From: Candidatus Neomarinimicrobiota bacterium
Lineage (GTDB): Bacteria > Fidelibacterota > UBA2242 > B5-G15
Length of the DNA stretch: 34,954 nt
Direction of reading: 5' to 3'
NCBI GenBank assembly: GCA_017656425.1
Contig: JACDNV010000021.1
Span: 1 to 34,954 of the forward strand
Every line of letters begins with the position of its first letter. The first letter of the stretch is position 1. Below, in pieces: positions 8,326 through 16,709 of the stretch. The notes beneath the pieces are model-generated. The model made no database searches. It saw only the letters and a list, made by a program, of their open reading frames with translations, and had not been told where the DNA came from. The translations under genes and the position numbers were made by a program.

Positions 8326-10652
8326 AAGATAAAGATATTTTTATTGACCCTGTTTGCAATATGAAGGTCACACCAATGACATCCTCGGGAATGGCTATAG
8401 TTAATGGAGAAAAATTTTATTTCTGTTCAACCCATTGCTTACATACCTTTCAGAAAAATCCAGATAGGTTCATACACCAGAAAACAAAGAATACTTCTTC
8501 ATGCTCACACTGCAATCCCGAAACCTCTTCAAAAGAATCATCAAAATCGAAAAATGTTGGAAAAATTAGAACCGGAATATATACATGCCCCATGCATCCA
8601 AATGTTTTAGAAAAAAGTCCAGGAGTATGCCACTACTGTGGAATGTCACTTGAACCTAGATATATCGAAGAAGAATTGGATAGTGAGCCTTCAGACGAAT
8701 ATATCGATATAAGAAAAAGAATGATTGTTAGCTTAATATTTACTATTCCACTCCTTGCTCTTGTAATGCTTGATATGTTCTTTAAAGTTTCAATAATACC
8801 TGATAGGATATCACCTATTATAGAGTTAATACTTACAACTCCTGTTGTTCTCTTTGGCGGCTGGATTTTTTTCAAAAGAGGATATTATTCTATCATAAAT
8901 AAAAGTCCTAATATGTTTACTCTAATTTCTATTGGGACAGGTGTTGCTTTTCTATATAGTCTGATAGCCACAATGCTTCCCGGAATATTCCCCGAATCTT
9001 TAAGAACAGATTCCGGAACGCTCCCCGTGTATTTTGAATCAGCAGCATCTATCATTACATTAATATTAATCGGACAACTAATAGAAATAAAAGCAAGGGA
9101 TAAAACAGGTAATGCAATACGAGAATTAATAAAGCTATACCCCAAAAAAGCACACATTGTAATAGAAGGGAAAGAAAAAGAAGTTGATCTTGAGGAGGTA
9201 AAAGAAAATGATATTTTAAAAGTATATCCCGGCGAAAAAATACCTGTTGATGGCATTATTTTAGAAGGAAACACTTCTATTGATGAATCCATGATTACAG
9301 GCGAGCCAATACCTGTGGCTAAAACTCCAGGAAACCAAGTAATCAGTGGGACAATTAATATTGATGGAAATATCCTGATCAGGGCTTTAAAAGTTGGCAA
9401 AAATACCGTGCTATCGCAAATTATAGAACTGGTAAATAAGGCTCAAAGAAGTCGACCACCAATTCAAAAGCTTGCGGATAAAATCTCATATTACTTCGTT
9501 CCCATTGTGGTAATTATTGCTATAATCACTTTTATTACCTGGCTTATTTTTGGACCACGTCCCACTCTTGCATATGCCATTGTGAGCTCTGTATCCGTTT
9601 TGATTATTGCTTGCCCCTGCGCTCTGGGTCTGGCAACTCCTATGTCAATAGTTGTCGGAGTTGGTAGAGGTACAAGATCAGGAATACTGTTTAGAAACGT
9701 GGATATTATTGAGAAAGCGAAAGATGCTGATATTCTGATTCTGGACAAAACGGGAACGATCACAACAGGAAAACCTATTATAAAAGATATTATCCTATAT
9801 GATGTCATCAGTGACAATGATTTGCTCAAAATAGCAGCAAGTCTTGAGCAATACAGTGAACACCCGGTTGCTAAAGCAGTTATCAAATACGCAAGAGAAA
9901 AGAATATACAAACGATAAAGAGTACAAATTTCAAGATAACCCCGGGTATAGGTATTGTGGGAGAAATTGAAGATAAAAAAATTGAAATTGGAAGCCACAA
10001 AATTTTAACTGAGGAGGAAAAGAAGAGGGTTAATCACTATGAGTCTTCGATTTTTGTTAAAATAAATAAAAAATTATCGGGGGCGCTAATATTTGAGGAT
10101 AGTCCCAAAAAAGAGTCCATTGAGGCTATTGATGGATTAAAGAAAAAAGGAATAAAAATAGTAATGGTCACTGGAGACAAGAAAGAAACAGCAGAAAAGC
10201 TTGCTACACAACTTGGAATTGATAATATTTATTCAGAAGTCTTACCTGAGAATAAACTGAATATCGTAAAGGAGTATCAAAATAGAGGATTTGTTGTAGC
10301 AATGGCTGGTGATGGGATAAACGATGCCCCTGCCTTGATGCAAGCTGATATAGGTATCGCCATGGGTACCGGAACAGATATAGCAATGGAGAGCGCCGAT
10401 ATTATTCTGGTCAAAGGAGATTTATCAGGTATAGAAAAAGCAATTAAATTAAGCAAAATTACGCTTAAAAATATAAAGCAAAATCTCTTCTGGGCTTTCT
10501 TTTATAACACTTTGGGAATTCCAATAGCAGCTGGTCTACTTTATCCATTTTTTGGAATTTTATTATCCCCAATTATAGCCGCCGCAGCAATGACCTTCAG
10601 CGATGTCTCGATTATCTTCAATGCTCTTAGAATAAACAGAGTTAGAATATAG
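8322..10652 (+). CDS. Copper-type heavy-metal P1B ATPase with N-terminal YHS and heavy-metal-binding domains
   Basis: This 776-residue inner-membrane pump exports a metal, most likely Cu+, at the cost of ATP. In order: a YHS/TRASH-like domain (DPVCNM, FYFCSTHC; residues 9-50), a Cys-rich linker (CSHC 61-64), a heavy-metal-binding domain YTCPMHP...CHYCGM (87-108), eight predicted membrane segments, an actuator TGEP (326-329), the membrane CPC (431-433), phosphorylated Asp475 in DKTGT, the SEHP of the nucleotide domain and GDGINDAP. YN and MTFSD in the last membrane helices fit the Cu(I) class (CPC, YN, MxxS). It has no classical GMxCxxC ferredoxin-like domain. The start overlaps iscU by 4 nt, which suggests co-production with the Fe-S machinery that copper damages. 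Silver is an alternative substrate. Confidence 0.92.
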   Translation: MKDKDIFIDPVCNMKVTPMTSSGMAIVNGEKFYFCSTHCLHTFQKNPDRFIHQKTKNTSSCSHCNPETSSKESSKSKNVGKIRTGIYTCPMHPNVLEKSPGVCHYCGMSLEPRYIEEELDSEPSDEYIDIRKRMIVSLIFTIPLLALVMLDMFFKVSIIPDRISPIIELILTTPVVLFGGWIFFKRGYYSIINKSPNMFTLISIGTGVAFLYSLIATMLPGIFPESLRTDSGTLPVYFESAASIITLILIGQLIEIKARDKTGNAIRELIKLYPKKAHIVIEGKEKEVDLEEVKENDILKVYPGEKIPVDGIILEGNTSIDESMITGEPIPVAKTPGNQVISGTINIDGNILIRALKVGKNTVLSQIIELVNKAQRSRPPIQKLADKISYYFVPIVVIIAIITFITWLIFGPRPTLAYAIVSSVSVLIIACPCALGLATPMSIVVGVGRGTRSGILFRNVDIIEKAKDADILILDKTGTITTGKPIIKDIILYDVISDNDLLKIAASLEQYSEHPVAKAVIKYAREKNIQTIKSTNFKITPGIGIVGEIEDKKIEIGSHKILTEEEKKRVNHYESSIFVKINKKLSGALIFEDSPKKESIEAIDGLKKKGIKIVMVTGDKKETAEKLATQLGIDNIYSEVLPENKLNIVKEYQNRGFVVAMAGDGINDAPALMQADIGIAMGTGTDIAMESADIILVKGDLSGIEKAIKLSKITLKNIKQNLFWAFFYNTLGIPIAAGLLYPFFGILLSPIIAAAAMTFSDVSIIFNALRINRVRI

Positions 10653-10667
10653 AAAGGAGAATAATGT

Positions 10668-10889
10668 ATGCACTTGTGGAATTTTGGATGTAGTGGCGGA
10701 TGGTTGGGATATTTATTATGGTTTATTATCTTATTTCTCGCTGTATTTTTTCTACTCAGATTACTTGGAACTTTATCCTGCCCATTCACTTCTGTTAACG
10801 AATCTCCTCTAGATGTTTTAAAGAGCAGATATGCCAGAGGTGAAATTACAAAAGAAGAATTTGAAAGAATGAAAAAGGATATAGAATAA
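10668..10889 (+). CDS. Small membrane protein with C-terminal SHOCT domain
   Basis: A 73-residue protein with one membrane segment (about 11-35) and a C-terminal SHOCT motif (residues 46-72, SPLDVLKSRYARGEITKEEFERMKKD), a short helical hairpin found at the ends of many small bacterial membrane proteins. AAAGGAG sits 8 nt before the ATG. An ATG 4 nt upstream in another frame stops at once. It is 15 bp after the metal ATPase, and such proteins are often found beside copper exporters. Its function is unknown; an accessory role in metal handling or in a membrane complex is inference only. Confidence 0.8.
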   Translation: MHLWNFGCSGGWLGYLLWFIILFLAVFFLLRLLGTLSCPFTSVNESPLDVLKSRYARGEITKEEFERMKKDIE

Positions 10890-10906
10890 ATTAACTTTTA
10901 ATCGCA

Positions 10907-10942
10907 AGTAGCAATTTATAGTAAGTAAAATTGCAATCTACT
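10907..10942 (+). terminator. Hairpin after the isc/copper operon, possible terminator
   Basis: GCAATTT (10911-10917) pairs with AAATTGC (10928-10934) across a 10-nt loop. AGTA (10907-10910) can pair with TACT (10939-10942) past a bulge. Only a weak U-rich tail (CTCTTTAAG) follows, so termination is uncertain. Confidence 0.3.
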
Positions 10943-11139
10943 CTTTAAGAATAAATGAAACACTGGTTGCAATTTCAACTTCTTACTCAACACACTTCTT
11001 TTATATCAGAATGTTCATTTTCGCTTGAACTAATGGAAAGAATAAAGTAGAATTTTTCATTTTACTTGCAAAGATTGAAGCATTGGCATATCACATTAAC
11101 TCTTATTTGATTAGTTTCAATGAAATAAAAATTTTTTAA

Positions 11140-11658
11140 CTAAACTCTATAAAAATATTCTTTCATACTGCTACTACTACTCGGAGATTTACTTTCCCCC
11201 TTATATCCCATCCCAATCATGCATAATACTGCAATACCCGGATCATCTATACCTATAACTTCTTTTACGACATCTTCCGACTTTCTCCCCTGTTTATCAA
11301 ATCTATTTCTTATCTGTACCCACGTTGCACCAAGGTTAAAATCCTCAGCAGCGAGAAGCGTATAAGTCGCTGCAATTGAGGCGTCCTCAATCCAGACATC
11401 ACTTTTTGTTGTATCAGCACAAATTATAAACACAAGGGTTGCGGAGGCAAGAAACTCAGATCCATGTGCTTTTGCTTTTGAAAGAGCTATAATTCTCTCT
11501 GGTTCAGTTGTATAATATACCCGTACAGGGTAGATACTTCTTGAAGAAGGTACAAGCGATACATATTCGATTAATTTTTGGATAATATCTTCCTCAACAG
11601 GCTTTTGATCAAATTTCCTGATACTTCTCCTTCTTTTAATAATATCATAAAATTCCAT
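11140..11658 (-). CDS. Nitroreductase-family FMN oxidoreductase
   Basis: The 172-residue protein has the nitroreductase fold start EFYDIIKRRRSIRKFDQKPVEEDIIQKLIEYVSLVPSS (FMN phosphate-binding arginines) and the mid-domain DASIAATYTLLAAEDFNLGATWVQ, which packs on the flavin. Such enzymes reduce nitro compounds, quinones or flavins with NAD(P)H, and the natural substrate cannot be told. AAGGGG lies upstream of ATG 11658. The gene is divergent from an Rrf2 regulator, 107 bp away, so both promoters share that gap and the regulator may control it. Its C-terminus (ESKSPSSSSSMKEYFYRV) is serine-rich. Confidence 0.88.
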   Translation of the reverse strand: MEFYDIIKRRRSIRKFDQKPVEEDIIQKLIEYVSLVPSSRSIYPVRVYYTTEPERIIALSKAKAHGSEFLASATLVFIICADTTKSDVWIEDASIAATYTLLAAEDFNLGATWVQIRNRFDKQGRKSEDVVKEVIGIDDPGIAVLCMIGMGYKGESKSPSSSSSMKEYFYRV

Positions 11659-11730
11659 AAATCTACCCCTTTTATTTTTTCCTTAGAAAGTTAAAAAAAT
11701 CCTTGCATTAAAGAAAAGGCATAATTAGAT

Positions 11731-11740
11731 TACTATAGTA
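11731..11740. promoter_or_regulatory. Perfect palindrome TACTATAGTA in the nitroreductase/rrf2 divergent region
   Basis: This 10-bp perfect inverted repeat lies 26-35 bp before the rrf2 ATG. Part of it (TAGTATTT, 11736-11743) recurs as a direct repeat just before the start codon. It is a reasonable autoregulatory operator candidate for the downstream Rrf2 protein, but no known motif is matched. Confidence 0.35.
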
Positions 11741-11765
11741 TTTTGATTAATTTAGTAGTATTTAT

Positions 11766-12206
11766 ATGAGGTTAACCACAAGGTCAAGATTTGGATTAAG
11801 ATTTATGCTGGAATTGGCTTTAAACCACAACAAAGGAGTAATGGATATAAAGGATATCGCCCGTAAAGAATATATATCTGAGAAATATCTGGGCCAGCTA
11901 GTAATAATTTTAAAATCCGCTGGGCTTGTATCATCTATAAGAGGAATGCACGGCGGATATGTCCTAAGTAAAGACCCATCTGAGATAAAACTAATAGATA
12001 TAATTGGACACCTTGAAGGCAGCCTTGAAATAGTACCGTGCACAGAAAACCCATCCGCCTGCGATAGAGCTTCCGTCTGTGCCACCAGAGAAGTATGGAC
12101 AAAGATAAGAAATTCAATTAATAATATCTTGAGTTCAATAACACTAGCTGATCTAGTCAAAATTTATAAAGAAAAGCAGGAAGCAAACTTATTGTATAAT
12201 ATATAG
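11766..12206 (+). CDS. Rrf2-family transcriptional regulator heading the sulfur assimilation genes
   Basis: The 146-residue protein has a winged-helix domain (ISEKYLGQLVIILKSAGLVSSIRGMHGGYVLS, residues 37-68) and Cys92, Cys99 and Cys105, the same C-X6-C-X5-C spacing as the other Rrf2 protein in this window. A bound Fe-S cluster is therefore plausible. It precedes cysK, the homocysteine genes and cysE, the position occupied by cysteine-responsive Rrf2 proteins such as CymR of Firmicutes, although CymR lacks this cysteine triad. No SD is visible before the ATG. A 115-bp gap to cysK leaves room for a separate promoter that it may control. Confidence 0.88.
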   Translation: MRLTTRSRFGLRFMLELALNHNKGVMDIKDIARKEYISEKYLGQLVIILKSAGLVSSIRGMHGGYVLSKDPSEIKLIDIIGHLEGSLEIVPCTENPSACDRASVCATREVWTKIRNSINNILSSITLADLVKIYKEKQEANLLYNI

Positions 12207-12321
12207 GACAAATATGTTGGGGATGTAAACAGAAAATTTTTAAAAATAAGTTTGGAATTCAATAAAGCGAAGTTTATCAGATACTTAATCTATCCTCGAC
12301 AAAAAATATAAAGGAGGCACC

Positions 12322-13242
12322 ATGAAAATAGCGGAAAATGTAACACAATTGGTAGGTAATACGCCTTTAGTGAAATTAAAAAAAATAAGCCATGGATTAA
12401 AAACTACTATTATTGGTAAACTTGAATTTTATAATCCATGTTCTAGTGTCAAGGATCGTATTGGTGTAGCAATGATTGAGGCTGCAGAAAGGGAAGGGAA
12501 AATTAGTAAAGATACAATCATTATAGAACCAACCAGTGGGAATACCGGGATAGCTCTTGCATTTGTATGTGCACAACGTGGTTATAAGCTTATATTAACT
12601 ATGCCTGAAAATATGTCCATCGAGCGAAGAAGCCTTCTTGCCACATTCGGAGCTGAAATTGTCCTGACACCGGCAGAAAAAGGAATGAGAGGAGCGGTAG
12701 AAAAAGCCGAAGAACTTTTAAACAAATATCCAAATTCCTTTATGCCCCAACAGTTCAAGAATCCTGCTAATCCAGAAATCCACAGGGAAACAACAGCTGA
12801 AGAAATCTGGAAAGACACCGAAGGAAAAATTGATATATTCGTAGCTGGCATCGGGACTGGCGGCACAATAACCGGTGCTGGAGAGGTATTGAAATCAAGG
12901 AAGCCTAATATAGAAATAATCGGCGTAGAACCCAAAAGATCACCTGTACTGTCTGGAGGAGAGCCTGGCCCTCATAGAATACAAGGCATTGGAGCAGGAT
13001 TTATTCCAGAAGTTCTTAATAAAGATTTACTCGATGAAGTAATTCAGGTAGATGACGAAGATGCTATTGATACAGCGAAAAGACTGGCAAAAGAAGAGGG
13101 AATTCTTGCAGGTATTTCATCGGGTGCTGCAGTATGGGCAGGTATACAAGTAGCTTCACGAGAAGAAAACAAAGATAAACTTATCGTAGTCGTATTGCCA
13201 GATACAGGAGAAAGATATCTTAGTGTCTGGCTAAGTACGTAA
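12322..13242 (+). CDS. cysK: Cysteine synthase (O-acetylserine sulfhydrylase)
   Basis: This 306-residue PLP enzyme makes cysteine from O-acetylserine and sulfide. Visible motifs: VGNTPLVKL at the N-terminus, PLP Lys44 in NPCSSVKDR, the substrate loop PTSGNTG (about 70-76), the phosphate-binding [10 protein letters not shown] (about 174-183), and [10 protein letters not shown] near the C-terminus. The length is normal for CysK/CysM. GGAGG precedes the ATG. It opens a six-gene run (gaps 26, 10, -4, 21 and 3 bp), with cysE supplying its substrate three genes on. CysK and CysM cannot be separated by eye; sulfide use is the more likely. Confidence 0.93.
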   Translation: MKIAENVTQLVGNTPLVKLKKISHGLKTTIIGKLEFYNPCSSVKDRIGVAMIEAAEREGKISKDTIIIEPTSGNTGIALAFVCAQRGYKLILTMPENMSIERRSLLATFGAEIVLTPAEKGMRGAVEKAEELLNKYPNSFMPQQFKNPANPEIHRETTAEEIWKDTEGKIDIFVAGIGTGGTITGAGEVLKSRKPNIEIIGVEPKRSPVLSGGEPGPHRIQGIGAGFIPEVLNKDLLDEVIQVDDEDAIDTAKRLAKEEGILAGISSGAAVWAGIQVASREENKDKLIVVVLPDTGERYLSVWLST

Positions 13243-13268
13243 ACTAAATAGAAGGAGGAGGAGCAGCA

Positions 13269-14471
13269 ATGGCAAAATCAATTCAAGAGATCAACGAAAA
13301 AATTAAGAAAAGGAAAGCTGTCGTAGTAACAGCTGAAGAAATGATTGAGATTGTGAGGGAAAAAGGTGAATCACAGGCAGCAAAAGAAGTAGATGTAGTT
13401 ACTACGGGAACCTTCGGACCCATGTGCTCCTCCGGGGCTTACATAAATATTGGACATTCCAAACCAAAAATAAAAATTGGAGGTGGAAAAGTATACCTAA
13501 ACAGTGTAGAAACATATCCGGGATTCGCAGCTGTAGATATCTACATAGGTGCTACAGCTCTTCCGCCTGATGATCCAAGAAATAAAATATATCCTGGAGA
13601 ATTCAGATACGGAGGAGGACACGTTATTGAGGATTTTGTCTCCGGAAAGGATATCGTATTAACAGCTAACGCATATGGTACTGATTGCTATCCACGCAAA
13701 GAATTAAAAACTTACATCAACATCAAAGATGTAAACGAAGCAGTACTATTTAATCCCAGAAATGCCTACCAGAATTACAATGTAGCTGTGAACTTAAGCG
13801 ATAAAATAATATATACCTACATGGGCACATTAAAACCAAGACTTGGCAATGCAAACTACTGCAGTGCTGGTCAACTCTCACCACTTTTAAAAGACCCCCA
13901 TTATAAAACAATTGGCATTGGGACAAGAATATTCCTTGGAGGTGGTGTAGGTTACGTTGCCTGGTGGGGTACACAGCATAATCCTGGTGTAAAAAGAGCA
14001 GTTAACGGTACACCTTTATCACCAGCTGGCACCCTTGCCGTCATCGGTGATCTTAAACAAATGAGCTCTAACTGGTTAAAAGGAACAAGCATGCTCGGTT
14101 ATGGAGTTACGCTAACTGTAGGTATTGGCATCCCGATACCAGTCTTAAATGAGGAGATTGCATACTACACTGCTATAAAAGATGAGGATATATACACTCA
14201 GATCGTAGATTATAGCAAAGCATATCCCGAAGGCATCCCTGAAATAATTGGCTCAGTAAACTACGCTCAGTTGCGAAGTGGAAAAATAAAAATAGACGGA
14301 AAAGAAGTTCCAACAGGCGCTTTGTCAAGTTATGCAAAGGCAAGGGAAATAGCAACAATTCTAAAAGATTGGATTCAATCAGGGAAATTCCTTTTAACGG
14401 AATATGTTGAAAAATTGCCATCGTCAGATTCAGAATACAAATTTAAACCACTGAACCTTAGAGAAATATAG
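13269..14471 (+). CDS. DUF39 (COG1900) homocysteine biosynthesis protein
   Basis: A 400-residue member of the DUF39 family. In methanogens and sulfur-metabolising bacteria this family, with a NIL-ferredoxin partner, is implicated in making homocysteine from aspartate semialdehyde and sulfide without O-acyl homoserine. Seen: the N-terminal INEKIKKRKAVVVTAEEM, the family-typical TTGTFGPMCSSGAYINIGH with Cys53, NAYGTDCYPRKE with Cys140, NANYCSAGQLSP with Cys198, and a C-terminal YAKAREIATILKDWI. These cysteines could carry persulfide. It has no CBS or ferredoxin extension. A strong AAGGAGGAGGAG ribosome site precedes the ATG. The NIL-ferredoxin gene is 10 bp downstream, exactly the expected partner. 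Confidence 0.9.
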   Translation: MAKSIQEINEKIKKRKAVVVTAEEMIEIVREKGESQAAKEVDVVTTGTFGPMCSSGAYINIGHSKPKIKIGGGKVYLNSVETYPGFAAVDIYIGATALPPDDPRNKIYPGEFRYGGGHVIEDFVSGKDIVLTANAYGTDCYPRKELKTYINIKDVNEAVLFNPRNAYQNYNVAVNLSDKIIYTYMGTLKPRLGNANYCSAGQLSPLLKDPHYKTIGIGTRIFLGGGVGYVAWWGTQHNPGVKRAVNGTPLSPAGTLAVIGDLKQMSSNWLKGTSMLGYGVTLTVGIGIPIPVLNEEIAYYTAIKDEDIYTQIVDYSKAYPEGIPEIIGSVNYAQLRSGKIKIDGKEVPTGALSSYAKAREIATILKDWIQSGKFLLTEYVEKLPSSDSEYKFKPLNLREI

Positions 14472-14481
14472 GGAGGTAAAA

Positions 14482-14895
14482 ATGGCAACAAGAAAAATTG
14501 TACTTCATTTTCCACCTTCCATTGTGAACAAACCATTAATATATAAATTGACCAAAGAATATGATATTGAATTCAATATTCTCAAAGCTTCAATATCGCC
14601 GGAAGAGGAAGGTCTATTGGTTCTGGAATTAAATGGAGAAACAACTAAACTGAACAACGCTATTAAATTTTTAGAAAAGGAAAATATAAAAATACAGTCC
14701 CTTGATCAGGATATAATTCATAATCTTGAAAAATGTACTCACTGTGGATTATGCGTTCCCATTTGTCCAACCTTCGCATTTGAGAAAAACCCTGTCACCC
14801 ACGAGATAAACTTCATAAAAGAGAAATGTATAGCATGTGAATTTTGTGTAAAAGTTTGTCCTTATGATGCATTAACTGTAAATTTCGCAGTATGA
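14482..14895 (+). CDS. NIL-domain 2x[4Fe-4S] ferredoxin, partner of DUF39
   Basis: The 137-residue protein joins an N-terminal NIL domain (residues about 3-75), a ligand or partner module also found on methionine ABC ATPases, to a bacterial ferredoxin domain. The ferredoxin ligands are Cys85/88/91/95 and Cys116/119/122/126 ([12 protein letters not shown] and [12 protein letters not shown]). It probably gives electrons to the preceding DUF39 enzyme in homocysteine formation, as reported for the methanogen pair. GGGAGGT precedes the ATG. The stop overlaps the cysE start by 4 nt. Confidence 0.92.
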   Translation: MATRKIVLHFPPSIVNKPLIYKLTKEYDIEFNILKASISPEEEGLLVLELNGETTKLNNAIKFLEKENIKIQSLDQDIIHNLEKCTHCGLCVPICPTFAFEKNPVTHEINFIKEKCIACEFCVKVCPYDALTVNFAV

Positions 14896-15641
14896 AAAGG
14901 ATTTTTCAAACTCTCAAAGAAGACATACAGAATGTATTTAAAAAAGACCCGGCAGCAAGAAGCATCCTGGAGGTTCTTTTTACATATCCAGGTTTACACG
15001 CAATCTGGTTGCATAGAATAGCTCATTTCATGTGGAAAAACAAATTCTATTTTATTGCAAGACTTATCTCTCATATTAACAGGTTCCTTACAAATATAGA
15101 AATACACCCCGGTGCCAGGATTGGTCGTAGATTTTTCATAGACCATGGTGCCGGGGTAGTTATTGGTGAAACCACCGAAATAGGGAATGATGTTCTATTA
15201 TATCAGGGAGTAGTATTGGGAGGAACAAGCTTAGAGAAGAAAAAACGACATCCAACCATTGGCAATAACGTATTGATAGGTGCAGGTGCGATAGTACTGG
15301 GTCCGATAAAAATAGGTGATAATGCCAGAATTGGTGCTGGCTCTGTTGTAATTAAAGATGTGCCACCAGGAGCTACTGCAATTGGTGTCCCTGCAAGAAT
15401 AGGTCTTGGTTTTACTAAAAAAGAAATTGAAGCATTAGAACACGGCAAACTCCCTGATCCTATTGCTGACGCGGTAAAGTTTCTAGCTACAGAAATAGAA
15501 AAATTGGAAAAAAGACTCGAAAAAGTTGAAAAACTTGAAGGGATAAAAACACAGATTGACGAATATTTCGAATATAAGAAAAAAGAAATATTTAAATCGT
15601 TTCTAATTAACGAAGAATTTAATGACGGGGCTGGTATTTAA
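14892..15641 (+). CDS. cysE: Serine O-acetyltransferase
   Basis: This 249-residue enzyme acetylates serine with acetyl-CoA to give the CysK substrate. The left-handed beta-helix hexapeptide repeats run from about residue 72 ([41 protein letters not shown]) to about 170. His85 in [10 protein letters not shown] and the RHP loop near His120 match the active site. The N-terminal helical domain is short (about 70 residues), as in many non-enterobacterial CysE proteins. Residues about 198-235 form a charged, Glu/Lys-rich coiled coil after the catalytic domain, an uncommon extension that may mediate oligomerisation. The usual CysK-docking C-terminal Ile is present (GAGI). Confidence 0.92.
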   Translation: MKRIFQTLKEDIQNVFKKDPAARSILEVLFTYPGLHAIWLHRIAHFMWKNKFYFIARLISHINRFLTNIEIHPGARIGRRFFIDHGAGVVIGETTEIGNDVLLYQGVVLGGTSLEKKKRHPTIGNNVLIGAGAIVLGPIKIGDNARIGAGSVVIKDVPPGATAIGVPARIGLGFTKKEIEALEHGKLPDPIADAVKFLATEIEKLEKRLEKVEKLEGIKTQIDEYFEYKKKEIFKSFLINEEFNDGAGI

Positions 15642-15662
15642 TAAAATTATCATCTCAAGACT

Positions 15663-16706
15663 ATGCATGACAAAAAAGTCTTAATCGCTATGAGCGGGGG
15701 TGTTGATTCTTCTGTATCTGCCCTTCTGCTAAAAAAGGCAGGGTACACTATTCGTGGAATTACAATGTGTCTTGGAGTCACATATGAAGATAGAAGAAAA
15801 TGTTGTAGCCGTGAATCAATCAATGATGCAAAAAGAATCTGTGCTCAGTTGGGAATTGAACATCATTTAATAGACTTCTCAAAAGAATTAGAACAATATG
15901 TCATAAAGGATTTTATTGAAAAATATAAAAATGGCATGACGCCCAATCCTTGCGTTGAGTGTAATAGAATCCTAAAATTCGAAAAATTAATAAAGATAGC
16001 AAAGGCTTCAGGATTTGACTACATTGCTACCGGTCATTATGCAAAAATAGCTAACCAGAATGGCTCATTATTCTTAGCTAAAGCCAAGGATAAAAAAAAG
16101 GACCAATCATATTTCCTATATTCAATAAAAAGAGAATATTTAAAAGATATTATCTTCCCACTTTCTGATCTAACAAAGGAGGAAGTTAGGAAAATAGCCA
16201 AAGAGGAAAATCTTCATGTTAACGACAAAGAACAAAGTCAGGATATCTGTTTTATAAAAAATGATTACAGAGAATTTTTGAAAAACTACATGGAAGAAAA
16301 AGAGGGGTTTTTCATAGACAAGGAAGGTAATATTCTCGGAAAACACAAAGGTATTCACAACTATACAATTGGTCAAAGACATGGCTTGGGACTGGGCTAC
16401 CACAAAACTCTGTATGTAATAAGAATTATTTCTGATAAAAATTTAATCGTTCTGGGAGATGAAAAAGATCTATATTCCAGTAAACTTGTAGCCGGCAACT
16501 TGAATCTTTTTATTGATGACAAAAATTTCACCTGTACCGCAAAAATAAGATATAATCATAAGCCCGCTCATTGTGATGTAAAAATAAAAAATAACCTTGC
16601 TTATGTTTCTTTTAAAGAAAAACAGAGAGCAATCACGCCCGGGCAATCAGTTGTATTTTACAAAGATGAACTGGTTCTTGGCGGTGGGATAATACAAGAG
16701 GTTTAA
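15663..16706 (+). CDS. mnmA: tRNA-specific 2-thiouridylase
   Basis: A 347-residue ATP-dependent enzyme that puts sulfur on U34 of tRNA Lys/Glu/Gln, using persulfide ultimately from IscS. Visible: the PP-loop MSGGVDSSVSALLL (residues 10-23), catalytic Cys97 in NPCVECN, an ATGHYAKI segment (122-129), and the second active cysteine Cys196 in SQDICFI. A KCCSRESINDAKRIC stretch (46-60) is cysteine-rich, as in many thermophile or anaerobe homologues. Only a weak ribosome site is seen. It sits 21 bp after cysE and 3 bp before nadA, joining tRNA thiolation to sulfur supply. Confidence 0.95.
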   Translation: MHDKKVLIAMSGGVDSSVSALLLKKAGYTIRGITMCLGVTYEDRRKCCSRESINDAKRICAQLGIEHHLIDFSKELEQYVIKDFIEKYKNGMTPNPCVECNRILKFEKLIKIAKASGFDYIATGHYAKIANQNGSLFLAKAKDKKKDQSYFLYSIKREYLKDIIFPLSDLTKEEVRKIAKEENLHVNDKEQSQDICFIKNDYREFLKNYMEEKEGFFIDKEGNILGKHKGIHNYTIGQRHGLGLGYHKTLYVIRIISDKNLIVLGDEKDLYSSKLVAGNLNLFIDDKNFTCTAKIRYNHKPAHCDVKIKNNLAYVSFKEKQRAITPGQSVVFYKDELVLGGGIIQEV

Positions 16707-16709
16707 GAA

